Below are positions 1 through 15,288 of a DNA stretch of 64,000 nt, piece by piece (position 1 is the first letter of the stretch; each line of letters begins with the position of its first letter). Location: positions 47,188,722-47,252,721 of the forward strand of contig NC_085861.1 in the NCBI RefSeq assembly GCF_034702125.1. The letters run 5' to 3'. The notes under the pieces are model-generated. The model ran no database searches. It had not been told where the DNA came from and was given only the letters and a program-made list of their open reading frames with translations. Made by a program: the position numbers and the translations under genes. This stretch comes from Engraulis encrasicolus. Lineage: Eukaryota; Chordata; Actinopteri; Clupeiformes; Engraulidae.

Positions 1-49
<49 letters not shown>

Positions 50-57
50 TCTCTCTC
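1..57. repeat. (CT)n microsatellite
   Basis: Nearly pure CT dinucleotides with one GT interruption, cut by the window edge. Confidence 0.95.
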
Positions 58-1937
<1,880 letters not shown>

Positions 1938-2515
1938 CTGTCTTGACAGCTGAGTGTCCCCCATCCTGATGGATGCTGGGTTTCTGGAGACAAATGGCTG
2001 TTGCAGGGGCCCCCAGGGGCCTGGGGGTGTGTGGGGGTGTGTGTGTGGGTATACTGGGGATGACGGGGTGGGAGGGTAAGTTGTCCTAATTGAATTGCTT
2101 TCCAGAGAATACTAATGGGCCGTAATGTTGTGATAAGTGAAACCCGGGGAATAACTGACCACTGACAGCACGTGTTTCTAGCCAGTTATAAACATGTCAC
2201 TGAGCCCAGGACCTGCTAGGCAGATAATTAATACCTCACACAGACCGATACCTCACGATGCCTCACACTCGGTCTCACGCACAGAGATACACACACACAC
2301 ACACACACACACACGCTAGCACGAGTGTGAATGAGTAAAAGAGAGAACTAAAATATCATCATGCCCATAGATAGAGAAATGTAACCAACATATATTTTGA
2401 ATATCTATAATAAAAGTAAATATCTGTTCAAATTTCCAAATCAACTGGAAAATACTGCGGTAAGAGTATAATACATTTTCTTTTGCTGACTTACTAGATA
2501 TACTTTTTTTTTTGC

Positions 2516-2590
2516 TTTCTCACACGTACACGCACGCACGCACACAAGCACTCACGCACGCATGCATGCACGCACATACACACACGCATG

Positions 2591-2654
<64 letters not shown>

Positions 2655-2661
2655 CACACAC
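2516..2661. repeat. Compound CA/CGCA microsatellite
   Basis: CA dinucleotides interrupted by cgcacgcacgcatgcatg blocks. Confidence 0.9.
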
Positions 2662-2914
2662 TCTCTACACCCACGCGCTGTTTCTGTTTTAGCTGTCTTC
2701 CCACTGTTCCGTGGTTCACACTGGCACCCATTGCTTAAAAGATGTGCTTCTGCTGGGTCTTCGCCACACAGTTCCCCACAGGGCTGTACTTGGATAAAAA
2801 AACAGCCTGGGCATTTTCGTCTTGGAGTAACCCCTCACACAGCCCAATGGCTTTCTACGAAATTATGATTAGCTCAGTCCACTGTCTCTGTAAAGTGGCT
2901 ATATGATACATATA

Positions 2915-2916
<2 letters not shown>

Positions 2917-2969
<53 letters not shown>
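2917..2969. repeat. (ATT)n microsatellite
   Basis: About 17 uninterrupted trinucleotides. Confidence 0.95.
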
Positions 2970-3296
2970 GTTAAAGAAAGACCAGTGGGCCGCTCCATCT
3001 AAACTGACGGCTGGTCTTGAAGGAAAAACAAAACAAATCAACAAACACTTAAGCAAAACACAGCGGCGTCGGCCCTTGAGGACTGTCACCCCACCGTGAG
3101 AATGACCTGTACGCCTGAATACCAGTCCAGCCATGGTTCCCCATGCATCGGGCAGACAGGCAGGGCAGGGCAGGGCAGGCCATCTGGCAGCTGTTTGTCC
3201 AGGGCCTTGGGAACTCATCAGCACACTGAAAGCTCTTTACATAAACACCAGCGAGCGATTCACACTTCAGCCTGCGCCTCTTTCCATATGTCCAGC

Positions 3297-3710
3297 AGCC
3301 TGCCTGTCTGCCTGCCTGCCCTGCCTGACTGCCTGCACTGCCTCTCTGCCTGCCCTGCCTACCTGAATGCCTGCACTGCCTCTCCTGTCTGCCCTGCCTG
3401 TCTGCCTCCACTGCCTGTCTGCCCTGCCTGCCTCCACTGCCTGTCTGCCCTGCCTGACTGCCTGCACTGCTTCTCTGCCTGCCCTGCCTACCTGAATGCC
3501 TGCACTGCCTCTCCTGTCTGCCCTGCCTCTCCTGTCTGCCCTGCCTGCCTGTCTGCCCTGCTTGCCTGCCTGACTGACTGCCTGACCGCCTGCCCTGCAC
3601 TGCCTGCCCTGCTGGCCTGCCTGTCTGTCTGCCCTGCCTGCCTGCCTGTCTGCCCGCCCGCCTGCCTGCTTGTCTGCCTGCCCTACCTTCCTGCTTCTCT
3701 GTCTGCCTGT
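3297..3710. repeat. CTGCC/CTGT-type minisatellite, ~410 bp
   Basis: Dense array of ctgcctgc, ctgccctgcc and ctgtctgcc words, with a longer-order repeat of about 130 bp (the ctacctgaatgcctgcactgc phrase recurs near 3358 and 3488). The long open frames across it are artefacts of the repeat. The same cctgtctgcctgcctgcc motif resumes at about 11,379, beyond the 7.6 kb element. Confidence 0.9.
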
Positions 3711-4539
3711 CGAATTCGAGACGATTCGTCGAATGAATTGGTGAGAGGGGACCATTCGAACAAAACGTTGGACCATTCGTAGAAGGCATGGGGCGTTTCG
3801 TGCAGTACCTGAGGATTTTTCGTCGAAGACCTAAGGACGTTACGTTCAATCCATGCAGACCTTTCGTGTAACTGGGCAGATGTTTAGTTTAGTCTGCCTA
3901 TTTTATTAGCCTATTATTTTTTTATATTTTATCAAACTTGTGTGCCTACCACCACAATGCAATGAAAACAAAAATCGAACCATGTAGAAAGTGCGTGCGT
4001 CTCTATTTTTTTTAAATTAATTATTAATTTTAGTTCAGGCTGCTTTTTTTATCATTAGGCCTATTTTATAGCCTATTTTATATATACTATATTGTAACGG
4101 ACTGCCTCTGCCTCCTCCGGAGTGAGATAACAGCGTTACCCCCTGTGAACTACACGCGCAGCCTATAAAATGGAGTTAATTTCAAATGGCGGGTGAGACT
4201 GTCAGGAAGCAACAAGCCGAGAGAGCAAGAGAGAGGGAACCATGAAGTGTGCGCCGAGAAGATCACCATTCGCAAGAATCGCTAAAGCCAGACATTGATG
4301 TGAGCTGTTCCAAATTGAGAGGGTTTTGCAAAAGTGCACTACTAAACGTAAGAAAAGATATTCGTTGTGTTGATATGAATTATTTCTAGTGTGTTGGTCA
4401 CTGATTTTTATTCATTTTTGGAAAGGTAGGCAGTCTTGCTGCCTGGCTGGCGCCCATCTCATAACTACAGTCGTTTGCACCACTACAATATCAACGAAAT
4501 GTTTTAAAATGTACGACATCAATTTAAAGGTAGGCCTAA

Positions 4540-4679
4540 GGGATAATGTATTGTCCACACATGAATAAGAAAATGTTTCCCTACGGGGCGAATAACACCC
4601 CCGACGCCGAAGGCGGAGTGCTGTTATCTCTGAAGGGAAATGTATTTTCCGTAGTCACGTGTGGACAATACATTATCCC
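4540..4679. mobile_element. Hairpin MITE, 21-bp perfect arms
   Basis: 4540-4560 and 4659-4679 are perfect reverse complements, with imperfect pairing further in (gtttccct / agggaaat). The centre is itself a quasi-palindrome (ataac...gacgccgaaggcgg...gttat). The whole unit could fold into one long stem. Confidence 0.75.
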
Positions 4680-4807
4680 GCTTATCCCGCCCTTACCAAC
4701 ATTATAAAGCATACATACTGTAGTTAACCATAGTTTATAGCGTGCGCAAAGAAAGATAGTTCGTGGAACGCTCATAATTTAAACAGGTTAACAAGCAACA
4801 TGGTTTG

Positions 4808-4945
4808 GCTACTTTCTAACTTGTTACAGCCACATTGCGCTTCAAACTGTTTGCAGGCTGCCTCGTTCACCGCGCGATATCTACTAAACTCGGGTTCATA
4901 ACATGATCATTTCTATCTAATCGGCACAGTATTCCAGAAAAAAGC
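4808..4945. repeat. Direct repeat, copy 1
   Basis: About 110-135 bp nearly identical to 7600-7740, in the same orientation 2.8 kb apart (ggctactttctaacttgtta at the start). Flanks differ on both sides. Confidence 0.8.
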
Positions 4946-7599
4946 ATAGACAACCCAAACACTGATGTGCGCCCTGACCACCATCATTAGCCTATCGACC
5001 CTGATACAGGCAGAGCCTATCAAAGGGCGTTGATGGCTATGGACCTTTTCAGTAGGCTATGGTTGGGAAGTAGGGCCTGCGTCGTGATTCACCGTTGGTG
5101 TTTGTATCAGCACACCAAAAGTTACCTCACTAACGTTAATGATGTTCTTTGCTGAGTAACCTAGCCAAATATATCCAGATAATCGTGAATTATGCAAAAT
5201 AAAGTCTGCCAACATGTATTGCCATTCTAGGAGCGATAAGGAGAATGCCGCACAGGCGCGGAGAAAGGGTTCCTTTGACACAGAGAATGCTCTGTGTGGC
5301 TGCGCGCATGCAGTGTTTAGTTTGCAGGTTTCAGGCAAATAATGGTGATCGATACGCCCTAGGTCCATAAGACTAACAGTAAAACAGGGACAATGACAAA
5401 AGGGATGAATTGCTTGAGGAAATCAAAAGGGACAGAGCGAAGTTATGACAACAAATTGACGTGCACCATTATGCAAGGCTACATGTAGTTATGATGGGTT
5501 AACCACTCAGTTACCGTTGCATTCAGCCTATGATAAAGATGACTTCAGCGCAGGATATCAGAAATAAACAAGACAGCGCAGATGGCTTTTAATTTTTAAC
5601 ATGGCCAATGCGTATTAGGCTATTTATCATGAAACCTCAAATCGGAAGTAGCCTTATCTTGTACCCAGCACTTTTCAAACCTTACTCGGGTTTATGGTAA
5701 TTGTCCGGGCCAGCACTTTTGAAATCAAACGGACGCCCTTGCCTGCATGACATGTCATTTGCATGATAAGAGCACGGACGATCATGGACATACGATGGTA
5801 CACACATAGCCACACACGCACACAACACGGTTCAGTTCAACGTTTATTGACCAGCAAGCGAGCAGCGCAGTACCAGCTGATTTGCTCTGGAATCTCGAAA
5901 TGAAAACTGACTTTTCTTGGGAAAAGTGTTGCAAGAACATTGAACTCATTTAGTAGGCCTATCATTGTGCCAAGCGTGTGTCGCAATATTGTACTGGGGA
6001 TATGTGTTGGGGAGGGCATTAACATTAGGCCTATGACAAAAACATTATCGGGGAGGATTGAGGATAAATCTTGCACGTTTCCTTATTAATGGAAAATTAA
6101 TTCCATGCTAATTCCAAGTATTCAAGAACCTAAACAATATGTAATTGCTCCACAGTTCAAGGGTTAGGCTATGGATATTGACACCTTTCCTCCGCGATCG
6201 CGGATAGCCCCCACCTTTGCGCTTCTCATCTGGCTGTCATGGAAGGGAAGAGACAGTTCAAGACAAGCGGCATGACTGCAATTGTCAATACAGTAGCCTA
6301 AAAAACTGTTAACTGTTCAGCGGTGTGTAGTCAAATTATCACAGCGGTGGTAGATGATTTTATGAAGACCTGGAGGACAAAAACCAACAGACACAATTGC
6401 TGAGTGTGTATGCAGTATTTGTAACGAATGATTCTCCTGCCAGGATAGCGTTGGACTACAGAATAACCCATTTACATGTTGAATGTTGAGAGGAGGCATT
6501 TTGAAAAGTCGAAGACCTATTCACGAGGATATCATAGCTACCTTTCCTTGTCAATGTCCCATGCACTACAAAATATTCCAGAACCTCATCTGCGAAAGCT
6601 TTTTTTTAATGTGGTACACTTCACAAAACCCACTGGTTAACAGCAGGTTTTACGCACACATTTCGAAGCGGTTAATCACAGATGCTGCTCTCTTCCTTGC
6701 TCTCCCTTGCACCCCAACGTACACTGGGTTTAATACACCCTGCAATACTGGCAAACTATTATTCAATTACCATTTCATTTGTTCATGCAAAGACGCGGCA
6801 ATGCCACAAATAGCCTACATGCAGACACGTTCGCCTACATCCCGTGCTTGCAGTGAATATCCTCAAGGAAAGGAATCCTTACATTCGCTGTTTTTGGTAA
6901 ACAGTTTCAAAGTCGCCGTCATGCTCCTCTGCAACTGTAGCCTATTTCGTCTCGCTGTTATAGTGCAGCATTTCTACAGGTGCGTAAACATCAACTCAAT
7001 ATGACATGTCTACTTTAGCCTATGGAATGCTTTCTAGCATCAGCACAGCAGATGATCCAGATGAGGGCAGGAGTTACTGAAGGCCAGGTAGAGGAAGAGA
7101 GTTAGTCAAAATAGATGTTTATGATTGATAGGCCTATAAAGTATGGCACAGTCTAGAAGAAAACCATGATATGTGTAGATTAAAACGTGCAGATGATTTA
7201 ACAAAGCCATAATTAAATAAGTAACAAATAAGTGAATGAAAGGATAGGCTGTATGCAGAATACAGTAGGCATGGAGCCCAGGACCACTGTGGAAACGGGT
7301 AAGGATTTAAGATGAACTAATTGATGAAAATGCATCACAATGAGACCAAATGAAACAGGCAACCACTGTTTAATCAATAATTGTCTATGAAGCCTACATT
7401 ACTTTTTGATTGTTAATTCAAATAGTTAGGTCTACATTTAATTTAATTGTTAAATTTAATAATAGGGAATAGTGATAGGGAAGTCAGCGATAGGGAAGTC
7501 AGATGTTAAGAGGGAGGCGTGCATTTTGTCCTCCGTATCAGAGTGGCCTGAATTTGAATTAAATTCCCGGACTGAGAAAAGGGTCCACTCCGGGCCTGG
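4946..7599. other. Interior of the 7.6 kb element, no gene recognised
   Basis: AT-rich sequence with many taggcctat words. One 173-residue frame (6483-7004, plus) has no recognisable domain and a low-complexity start, so I do not call it a gene. Confidence 0.4.
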
Positions 7600-7740
7600 C
7601 TACTTTCTAACTTGTTACAGCCACATTGCGCTTCAAACTGTTTGCAGGCTGCCTCGTTTCACTGCGCGATATCTACTAAACTCGGGTTCATAACAGGATC
7701 ATTTAGAAATGAACTATCTGATCTGCGACAGTATTAAGGA
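7600..7740. repeat. Direct repeat, copy 2
   Basis: Second copy of the segment at 4808-4945, with a few substitutions and small indels. Confidence 0.8.
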
Positions 7741-8807
7741 AACTATCAAGGAACTCCTCACTTGTTACTCACATACTAGTGTTAATAAAATATGTCACGA
7801 CAGCGGCCGGCGGACAGTGACAGTTTGCTGTCTTGAAATAACAATATTCGGACAATAGTGTAGACTTGTGCGCTACACGCTGGGGTGGGGCAGGGCTGCT
7901 GTAGATATCCATTGCGCGCGGCCGGTAGCTTTGGGAACTGTGTGTAAGTTGCATTTGGGTAGGCTATTGCGCGTGTTATAGTTGATTAAGTAATTGACGA
8001 GCCAACGTCCGGCAGCAGTGGCTGAGTGTGTAACTTAACTTAACTTAACTTAACTTTTGTAGGCTACTATCGTACGAGTGTCTCCAGATTGTGATTATTT
8101 ATTCATTTATTCAAAGAAGATAGCAGTTTACAGACGCTGCTGGTTGCATGGATATTGTGGTGGTTTTCCCTCCTAATTTGTATTTTATGAAATTGTAAAA
8201 ATAAAACTACCATAACCTTTACTCCCGTTGTCTGTCGTTCCTGAATCGTGGTCTAAATTTCACCTCTTACAATAGTGTCCAGTCCAGTGAATGATCCTGC
8301 ATCCATGGCTAATTGGATAAAGCATACTAAGTGGATTTATCACATGTGAAACGAGAAGGTAGAAAGTGCAATTAGTTAATAAATGAAACAGTGTACACGT
8401 CAGTGCTGGTAAAAAAAGAGTTTTAATGACTTGCACAAAGTTGATGCTCGTTTGGTGAACTTCAAAACCTGCGCTGTATTCAATAAAAGCTGGGCATAAC
8501 GCACATAAAGGACTGAAAATGAAAATACCCCTATATGTGGTACATATTCTATGTTGTAGCCTACTTCAGTTGTTGGTACCCAGACTTGCATTTTGTCGAG
8601 TAATGTCCATTTGAACCTCACGTGAAAGTAACGGGGATTGTGCTGCATTTGGTGGATGGAGCTGATATTACGCACATAATTCTACTGAATAAACATCCAA
8701 CTGCGACCCAAACGGTAACTTGTCGTGGTAGTCTATGTCGAATATGCCTTAATTTGGCTGTTTGCTATTCGCCTCTGGCATCATCCGAGCATGTGTAGTG
8801 CGAGACG

Positions 8808-8990
8808 CCATTATGACCGTTGCGCGTAAATATTTGCAAGACGATGGGGCCGTCAAACACAGTAGGCTATGGATACTTATTTAACGACTTTAATGAAGAT
8901 GTCATGTAGACTGTTTGACGGCCCCTTCCATAGGACAGCATCCATCCATCTATCCATCCCTTCCTCATCTTTACGCGCAACGGTAATAAT
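8808..8990. repeat. Imperfect inverted repeat (foldback)
   Basis: The left part (gaccgttgcgcgtaaa, gatggggccgtcaaac) is mirrored on the right (gtttgacggccccttcc, tttacgcgcaacggtaat). This is a foldback of about 180 bp interrupted by a catc repeat. Confidence 0.65.
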
Positions 8991-9135
8991 AGCCATTACT
9001 TGCGCATAATATTTTATTCATTATCGACTTATTTCAAGCAGCATTCCACTGTCCACTCTGCGTGGCCCTGTTGAAAACATGCATGGTTGCCACCACTTAA
9101 AAAGGTGCTTGGAGAGGAGGCAAAACTGGTACAAT

Positions 9136-9440
9136 TTAGGCTGCATTAAAGCATACACGTTAGCTTTCACGTTGTGCGATGGATGGAGACAAGTTTGGAA
9201 TCGCTCCCTCTCTCTCCCTCTCTCGCTCACACACACACGCGCGACATAATTCTCTGCACTCTTTGCAAGACTCTACTGTCACTTGACTCGTCTTATTGGA
9301 TACCAGCCAAAATTGTAAGCTAGATAGCCAATAGTTTCGATTGTGCTGCTTGGACTGGAGGTATTTAAACTGCTAAAATGTAGGCTGCATTAAAGCATCC
9401 GCACGTTTGTGCGATGGGTGGAGACAACTTGGGAATCGCT
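9136..9440. repeat. Local direct duplication
   Basis: The phrase taggctgcattaaagcat followed by gtgcgatgg.tggagacaa and gggaatcgct/ggaatcgct occurs at about 9137-9206 and 9383-9440. Confidence 0.7.
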
Positions 9441-9845
9441 GTAAGTTAGAGATTTTTTTAAAACATAGGCTGGCAAGATGTAAATAATGACCACTGCTTG
9501 AAAAAGACGATCGACTATGTGCCCCAGGCATCTTAAATACTAAAAACTAATAGGCGGATGGCGGGTGGATTCGGTTTTGGAAATTGGAGAAAAAACATTA
9601 GGGCGGGTGGATAGCAGGTGGATTAGAAATTCTAAGAAGTGGTTGCGGATGAAATAATACATCCACCGCGCCACCTCTAGGCCTACTCCACACGTAGGTA
9701 TATTCCAGACCTACAGAAGACGTAGCTAGAAGCGTTCATCTAAAAAGTTACGGAAAGTCAGAAAACTCGCTGCATGACAACCAAATGTGCTCAGTAGACG
9801 CACGCTGCCCTGATTCAAAGCGATTCCCGCCTCTCTGCCCGCAGC

Positions 9846-10060
9846 TGGGGCTAGGGCTACTCAAAACTGTTCCAGAAATGTAAGGAGTAGAAAGTAACAT
9901 AGGCCTACAGATATTTGTCAAAAAATGTAACGGAGTAAAGTAACGGCGTAAAAGTGAAAAAAAGCTTCTCAAATATTGTTCCAGAAATGTAAGGAGTAGA
10001 AAGTAACCTAGATAATTGTCAAAAAAATGTAACGGCATAAACGTAAAAAACCGACAACAT
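9846..10060. repeat. Tandem duplication, ~125-bp unit
   Basis: The phrase gttccagaaatgtaaggagt, followed by agaaagtaac and tgtcaaaaaatgtaacgg, occurs twice. Confidence 0.75.
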
Positions 10061-10179
10061 ACCAGTTAAAATGAGTAGGCCTAAGTACATTTTATTTATG
10101 AAGCACATCTGAAAACAGCAAAAAAAAAAAAACATTTGATTTACATACTAGATTACTAGATAGGCCTACTAGATACATA

Positions 10180-10593
10180 GAGAGAGAGAGAACGCGCTCC
10201 TATGCAGTGTTAATATAGCGATTTCACTTCTCTCTCGCTCTTAGTGTTTTTGTTTTTGTTTTACTGTAGCCATGGACTTAACACGGGTGCAGGGGTTCTA
10301 TAATGTTTTCCGACACTGTTATTTTTTCTGCCTCATGCGCGAACTATTTATTGTCATTCAGTTTGTGCCGTTATTAGGCCTAGGCCTATATGAATCGCGG
10401 GTAAATCAGTTATATATATTTAGACTTCGAACAAAAGAAATAGGCCTAGGACACACGGGAATAATAGGATATAAAATAGGCAGCCTGACTGGATCGATGG
10501 ACGATTTCCAACAATAAAAGACAGGATATGAAACAAAATAGGCAGCTTATTCAATTAATAAAACTATAGCCCAAGAACATTGCCTCGCCGGGC

Positions 10594-10633
<40 letters not shown>

Positions 10634-10848
10634 GTCCAGTGTTAATGTAACGATTTAACTTCTCTCTCTCTCTTTACTGTAGCCATGGACTTAACACAGG
10701 TGCATGGGTTCTGTAATGTTTTCAACACTGTTATATGCATAGTGCTCTGGCTCATGCGCGAACTTTGTTGTGTGTAAGGCAGACAGCATTCTCTTGTTGC
10801 TGGTGCTTCGCATCTAAAAAGTTACCGCCCAAGAACATTGCCTCGCCG

Positions 10849-10886
<38 letters not shown>

Positions 10887-10960
10887 TCCTATGCAGTGTT
10901 AACGATTTAACTTCTCTCTCTCTCTCTTTACTGTAGCCATGGACTTAATCGTAAAAACAA
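10180..10960. repeat. Three degenerate copies of a GA-tract/ATGCAGTGTTAA block
   Basis: A GA tract, (ctcc)tatgcagtgttaa, a cgattt.acttctctctc stretch and actgtagccatggacttaa appear together near 10182, 10595 and 10851, with decaying downstream similarity. Confidence 0.75.
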
Positions 10961-11064
10961 CAACAACATAGCCTACCAGTAAAAACGAGTAGCCTAAGTA
11001 CATTTTATTTATAGATTTACATGTTTAAATCAACAAAAAACAAATAGGCTATTTAAAATAGGCT

Positions 11065-11180
11065 AGACAAAACCGTTCAAATGAACATATTTAAATAGAC
11101 AAAACCGTTAAAATGAGCATGAAAAAAGCTGATTCTAAGAAAACCCGTTAAAATGAGCATTAAAAAATCTGATTTACATT
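11065..11180. repeat. Short tandem repeat, aaaaccgttaaaatgagcat unit
   Basis: Three diverged copies of a 45-55 bp unit just inside the right end of the 7.6 kb element. Confidence 0.7.
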
Positions 11181-11924
11181 TCTAATATAGGCAGACTGAA
11201 GGGACCTTTAGTTGAAACCTAAGGATCTTTAGTTCAATTTTAAGGACCTTTCGTTGGCTTTTGCGGTAGACGGACCATCCTCGACTAAAGATCCCCAGCC
11301 TTATACTAATGGTCCAACGTTTTGTTCGAATGGTCCCCTCTCACCAATTCATTCGACGAAAAGACCTGATACGTGCCTGTCCTGTCTGCCTGCCTGCCTA
11401 CTTGAAAAAACTCTTGCACACTGACCATTTCGATGTTTTCCTTTAATAAACAACATTTCAGTCCTAGACCTTCATCAGGCAAAAACTGAAAATTAATCCT
11501 GAGGGAAATTAAGGTGTCAGACATCTTAAATAAATACATAAATATAAAACATACACAAAAAGTCTTGATTTGCCAATTAAACATTGCATTAATCTTTTAG
11601 CTTATGACGCACATTCTTCTAATCTTCACTCCAGGCTGACCTTTGTATAGCATGAAACATTATTGACTTAATTTGAAGGTGCATTTGATGAGATGGACAC
11701 AGACCCAAAGTCACACACATTTAGCACCCAAAAAAGTGTTATTTTTTTCTTTTTTTTCTTCTTCTCACCCCCCCTCCTCCTCCTCCTCATCCTTCTTCTT
11801 TGTTGAACTGACGCATGTATTCATCTGCCCACTGCGTTTCATTACGTCCAGGTGGTTGGCAACAGGGCCTCCTGGACAGAAGGTGTCATCAGCTGATGCT
11901 CCAGTTCACCTCTTTCACTCCTCC

Positions 11925-12077
<153 letters not shown>

Positions 12078-14239
12078 ACGCACACCACTATTGCTGCTCC
12101 ACCAAATAGGCCAGAGATCTTTGCCGTATTTGCTTAGAAAACAAATTCCCTCAGTGTGCTCACAAGCTGAGCTAACAGCAAGGGGCCATTTTTCGACAGC
12201 AGCTCCACAAGCAAAAAAAAATTCTATTGCTCTTGATTGGCCTCGTCCAAGTCCAAAGTTATTTTATTTATAGGTCTAAGCTGAGCGTCGATGATTCCAT
12301 CACATGCCAAAAAACAAAGAAAATACAACCAAAAAAAAGTCCAAGAAAAAACAAACCAAAACAAAGCAAAACACAAAAAGGCAGGCCACAAACGAGCTTG
12401 GCTGGAGAACTGTGGACATGGCCACGTTGAAAGCTTGGCATTCCCCGACCCAGAATAATCTCAGATGATATACGGAGCGTGAAGGCCTTGGCCGCTCGCT
12501 GTGTCTAACGCAGACGTTGCCACACTATGGGCAGGAGCTGGGTGGGGTGGGGTGGAGGCAGGGGCACACACTGTACTGTAAACTCTAGCCACATAAGGCA
12601 AACACACACGCACGCACGCAAGCACGCACACGCACACGCACACGCACACGCACACGCACACGCACACGCACACGCACTGTTACATGTCTAACGTAGATGC
12701 ATTGAATAAAAGGGGTAGGCTATGTGATAGAGAGGTGTATGGGGACGGGGGGTTGGTCCCTTCTGGATCTTTGGCCTAAACACTAAAATTTCTTTCGCCC
12801 TGTGAATAAGTGTCCTGTCTCGTGTGAATTGGGCCCTCGGTGTGTTAGTTCTCAGGCCAATATTTCGCTGGCGAACGCAGGCCAGTCTCTGGTCCCAGAG
12901 TCCGCACTTACTGTGACTGCACACACAGCGAGCGAGACAAGGGAAAACAAACAAACGCCATGCTCATCCCCAAATGCTGTCGGGAAAAGGGCCGTTCTTG
13001 GTGCCATGCTGTTTGTTTGGGGAGACGGTGCGAAGGGGTCATGATGTCACCACTGTATACACCACCAATGCCACTGCCCCCAACTCTGCCGTCCCGCCCA
13101 ACTCAAATAGATGAGATCAGAGTATCCTGCCCCTTGGTGAATTTTCTCTCTTTTTCCCATGCCACAGGATATAGCACACAGCATTAGGACCGCTCTGACA
13201 CGGGAGTGATCTCGTCTTGCATAATGGCTTAAAAGGCCAATTCTAAAATAAAGTGTTTGTTTTAATGTTGAATGAAAGTTTCATTTTACACATTTTATGT
13301 CAGGTGCTGTACATTTAGACTGCATGATTTAGCCACCCACATCCCCTTTAATTTTGGCTGACTGTGTCCACCATGCCCAAGTGGCAAGAGCTCTTCATCA
13401 ACACTCCTTTTGGCATCACACTACACAACAACATATAGCAGCATATTTATTATTATTATTATTATTATTTTATTTAATATTCTGTTGCCTAAAACCACTG
13501 AGGTCATACAAACTGGAAATATGTCATGCCTACCTGCCTGGGAGTAGCCTCATCATGAGTGCTGTTTGGCCAGTGGAACACCATCACTGAAAATACTACT
13601 AGCAGAGAGACTGGACTGAATCTCTTCTGCAAGCCTACTACACTACTGCGACATCACACAGGGCCTTTAGTAGTACAATCTCACTATCTCTGGTAATACC
13701 AACTTGGTCATGGGCATTCTGGTAACAGCAAAGGTCCTAGGGGCCTTGTCTTAACAGATTAACAAAGCTCTTTTCACTCATGAACAGCTGAGAAGCGAAA
13801 TTGGCCCCTGAGGATAAAGCTACAAGTTGGGACAATGGAGAAGTTTCATGACTATCAATGCACGTTTAATAATAAAAAATATCCAAATCCAAATGAATTC
13901 TCAAAGAAGGATTTAATTTCATGTGTGAATGAAAATAAAATACACTAGGCCTATTGCATTTCGCAAATAGGCCTATGACTTTATTAATATACTGTTTAAA
14001 AATAAAACAGAGGCTTTATCAAACCAGACCCAGCCAGATCTTGAATAGGCCTTTTACATTACAATTTTTCTCAATTGCTTGCACGCAATTTCTGGCATCA
14101 TGTCTTGAATTTTCATAACTACACAAATCCAAAACCCCTCACTTCTCCAACAAAACAAACAATGTAGGCTAATCTCTTCTAAAATTCAAAGTTTTTTTTT
14201 CAGAGAATTGTCTGTAGACCAAGGCCAAGTGTTTTAGAA
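12078..14239. other. Intergenic, no gene recognised
   Basis: Contains a CACACG hexanucleotide array (about 12603-12676) and an ATT repeat near 13448-13470. Nothing protein-like is visible on either strand. Confidence 0.4.
12603..12676. repeat. (CACACG)n microsatellite
   Basis: Hexanucleotide cacacg repeated about ten times, preceded by cacgcacg. Confidence 0.9.
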
Positions 14240-14247
14240 GAAGTGTG

Positions 14248-15288
14248 GGTAACACTTCCAAATAAGGGGCCATAATTAACAGTAAAGTAGCTAAAATCTA
14301 ATACTTAAGTAAGGGTTAATAATCATTACTTAATGCCACATTAGACACATATTAATTGTTATTAATGCATATGTTGAACATTAGTAAGCAGAGTCACAAG
14401 ATCATAGCATATAATTATTTAACTAGGCCTAATAGATAAGTAAGGATACAGTTAATAGTTAAGTAGCTATTAGGTCATACTTAACTAAGGACCTTAATTA
14501 ACACTTACTTAATACAAAAGCAAGGCATATCTAATGATTAAATAATACCGGAATATTGTTGGCTGTAGATTGCGTACCCATCATGCTCTGCACTTCTTGG
14601 AGCTAATATTCTCAAACATTAACTTAATTATCACAAAGGAATGGTTTAGTTTCGCTTCAAAACTATTACTCTTCATAATGTTCTGCATTTATTGTAGGGT
14701 TTTTGCCATTCAAATTAATAAGTGGTACATGAAAAAATGACATCTCATCACCCCACCATCATTGAGAAGTGTACGTCCAATCCTTGCTATATAATGGCTC
14801 CTGTTGCCACTATTACAGTAATTTGAATGAGTGAAAACTAGATGTCACAGTAGATTCATTACTTAACTATTAGGTATGCTCAGCCAACTCTATTATAAGG
14901 ATCCCAAACACCAATATCTATTGATTAATTAACCATTAGTTATCTGCAGCCAACTCTAATATAAGGGTCCCAAAACCCAATATTTATATATTAATTAACC
15001 ATTAGTTATGCCTTACTTTTGTATTAAGTAAGTGTTAATTTTGGTCATTAGTTAAGTATGACCTGATAGCTACTTAACTATAAGGCCTAACTGTGCCCTT
15101 ACTTATCTATTAGTTAAATAATAATATGCTATTAACTTCTAACACAAGGTAATAGTTAGCCTATCTAGCCTAGTTAAATAACTGCTTATGCATTAATAAC
15201 AATTAAGATGTGTCTAATGTGGCATTAAGTAATGATTATTAACCCTTACTTAAGTATTAGGTTGTAGCTACTATTTGGAAGTGTTACC
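14248..15288. mobile_element. 1,041-bp DNA transposon with long TIRs and intact 8-bp target duplication
   Basis: Starts ggtaacacttccaaata and ends with the exact reverse complement. Inverted similarity extends over about 150 bp (ttaagtaagggttaataatc on the left and its mirror on the right). It is flanked by gaagtgtg at 14240-14247 and 15289-15296. The interior is AT-rich with a tandem 70-bp duplication (about 14866-15008) and no transposase. Confidence 0.9.

Larger units (their letters stand above)
3725..11360. mobile_element. Large (~7.6 kb) element with long terminal inverted repeats
   Basis: Positions 3725-3777 and 11308-11360 are a perfect 53-bp inverted repeat. Weaker inverted similarity continues inward to roughly 3900 and 11190 (the gtctgcctat phrase on one side, ataggcagac on the other). 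Both outer flanks are CTGCC/CTGT repeat, suggesting insertion into that minisatellite. The interior has no transposase-like frame; it holds nested hairpins, direct repeats and a triplicated GA-rich block. The family is not recognised. It could be an old nonautonomous DNA transposon, or two inverted copies of one smaller repeat. Confidence 0.6.

Noticed and set aside
3049..3849. 266-residue Q/R/G-rich open frame and other long frames across 3.1-3.8 kb
   Set aside because: They are translations of the CTGCC-type minisatellite in several frames at once, with no conserved domain.
6483..7004. 173-residue open frame inside the 7.6-kb element
   Set aside because: No recognisable motif, no family resemblance and no repeat copy to support it; treated as chance.
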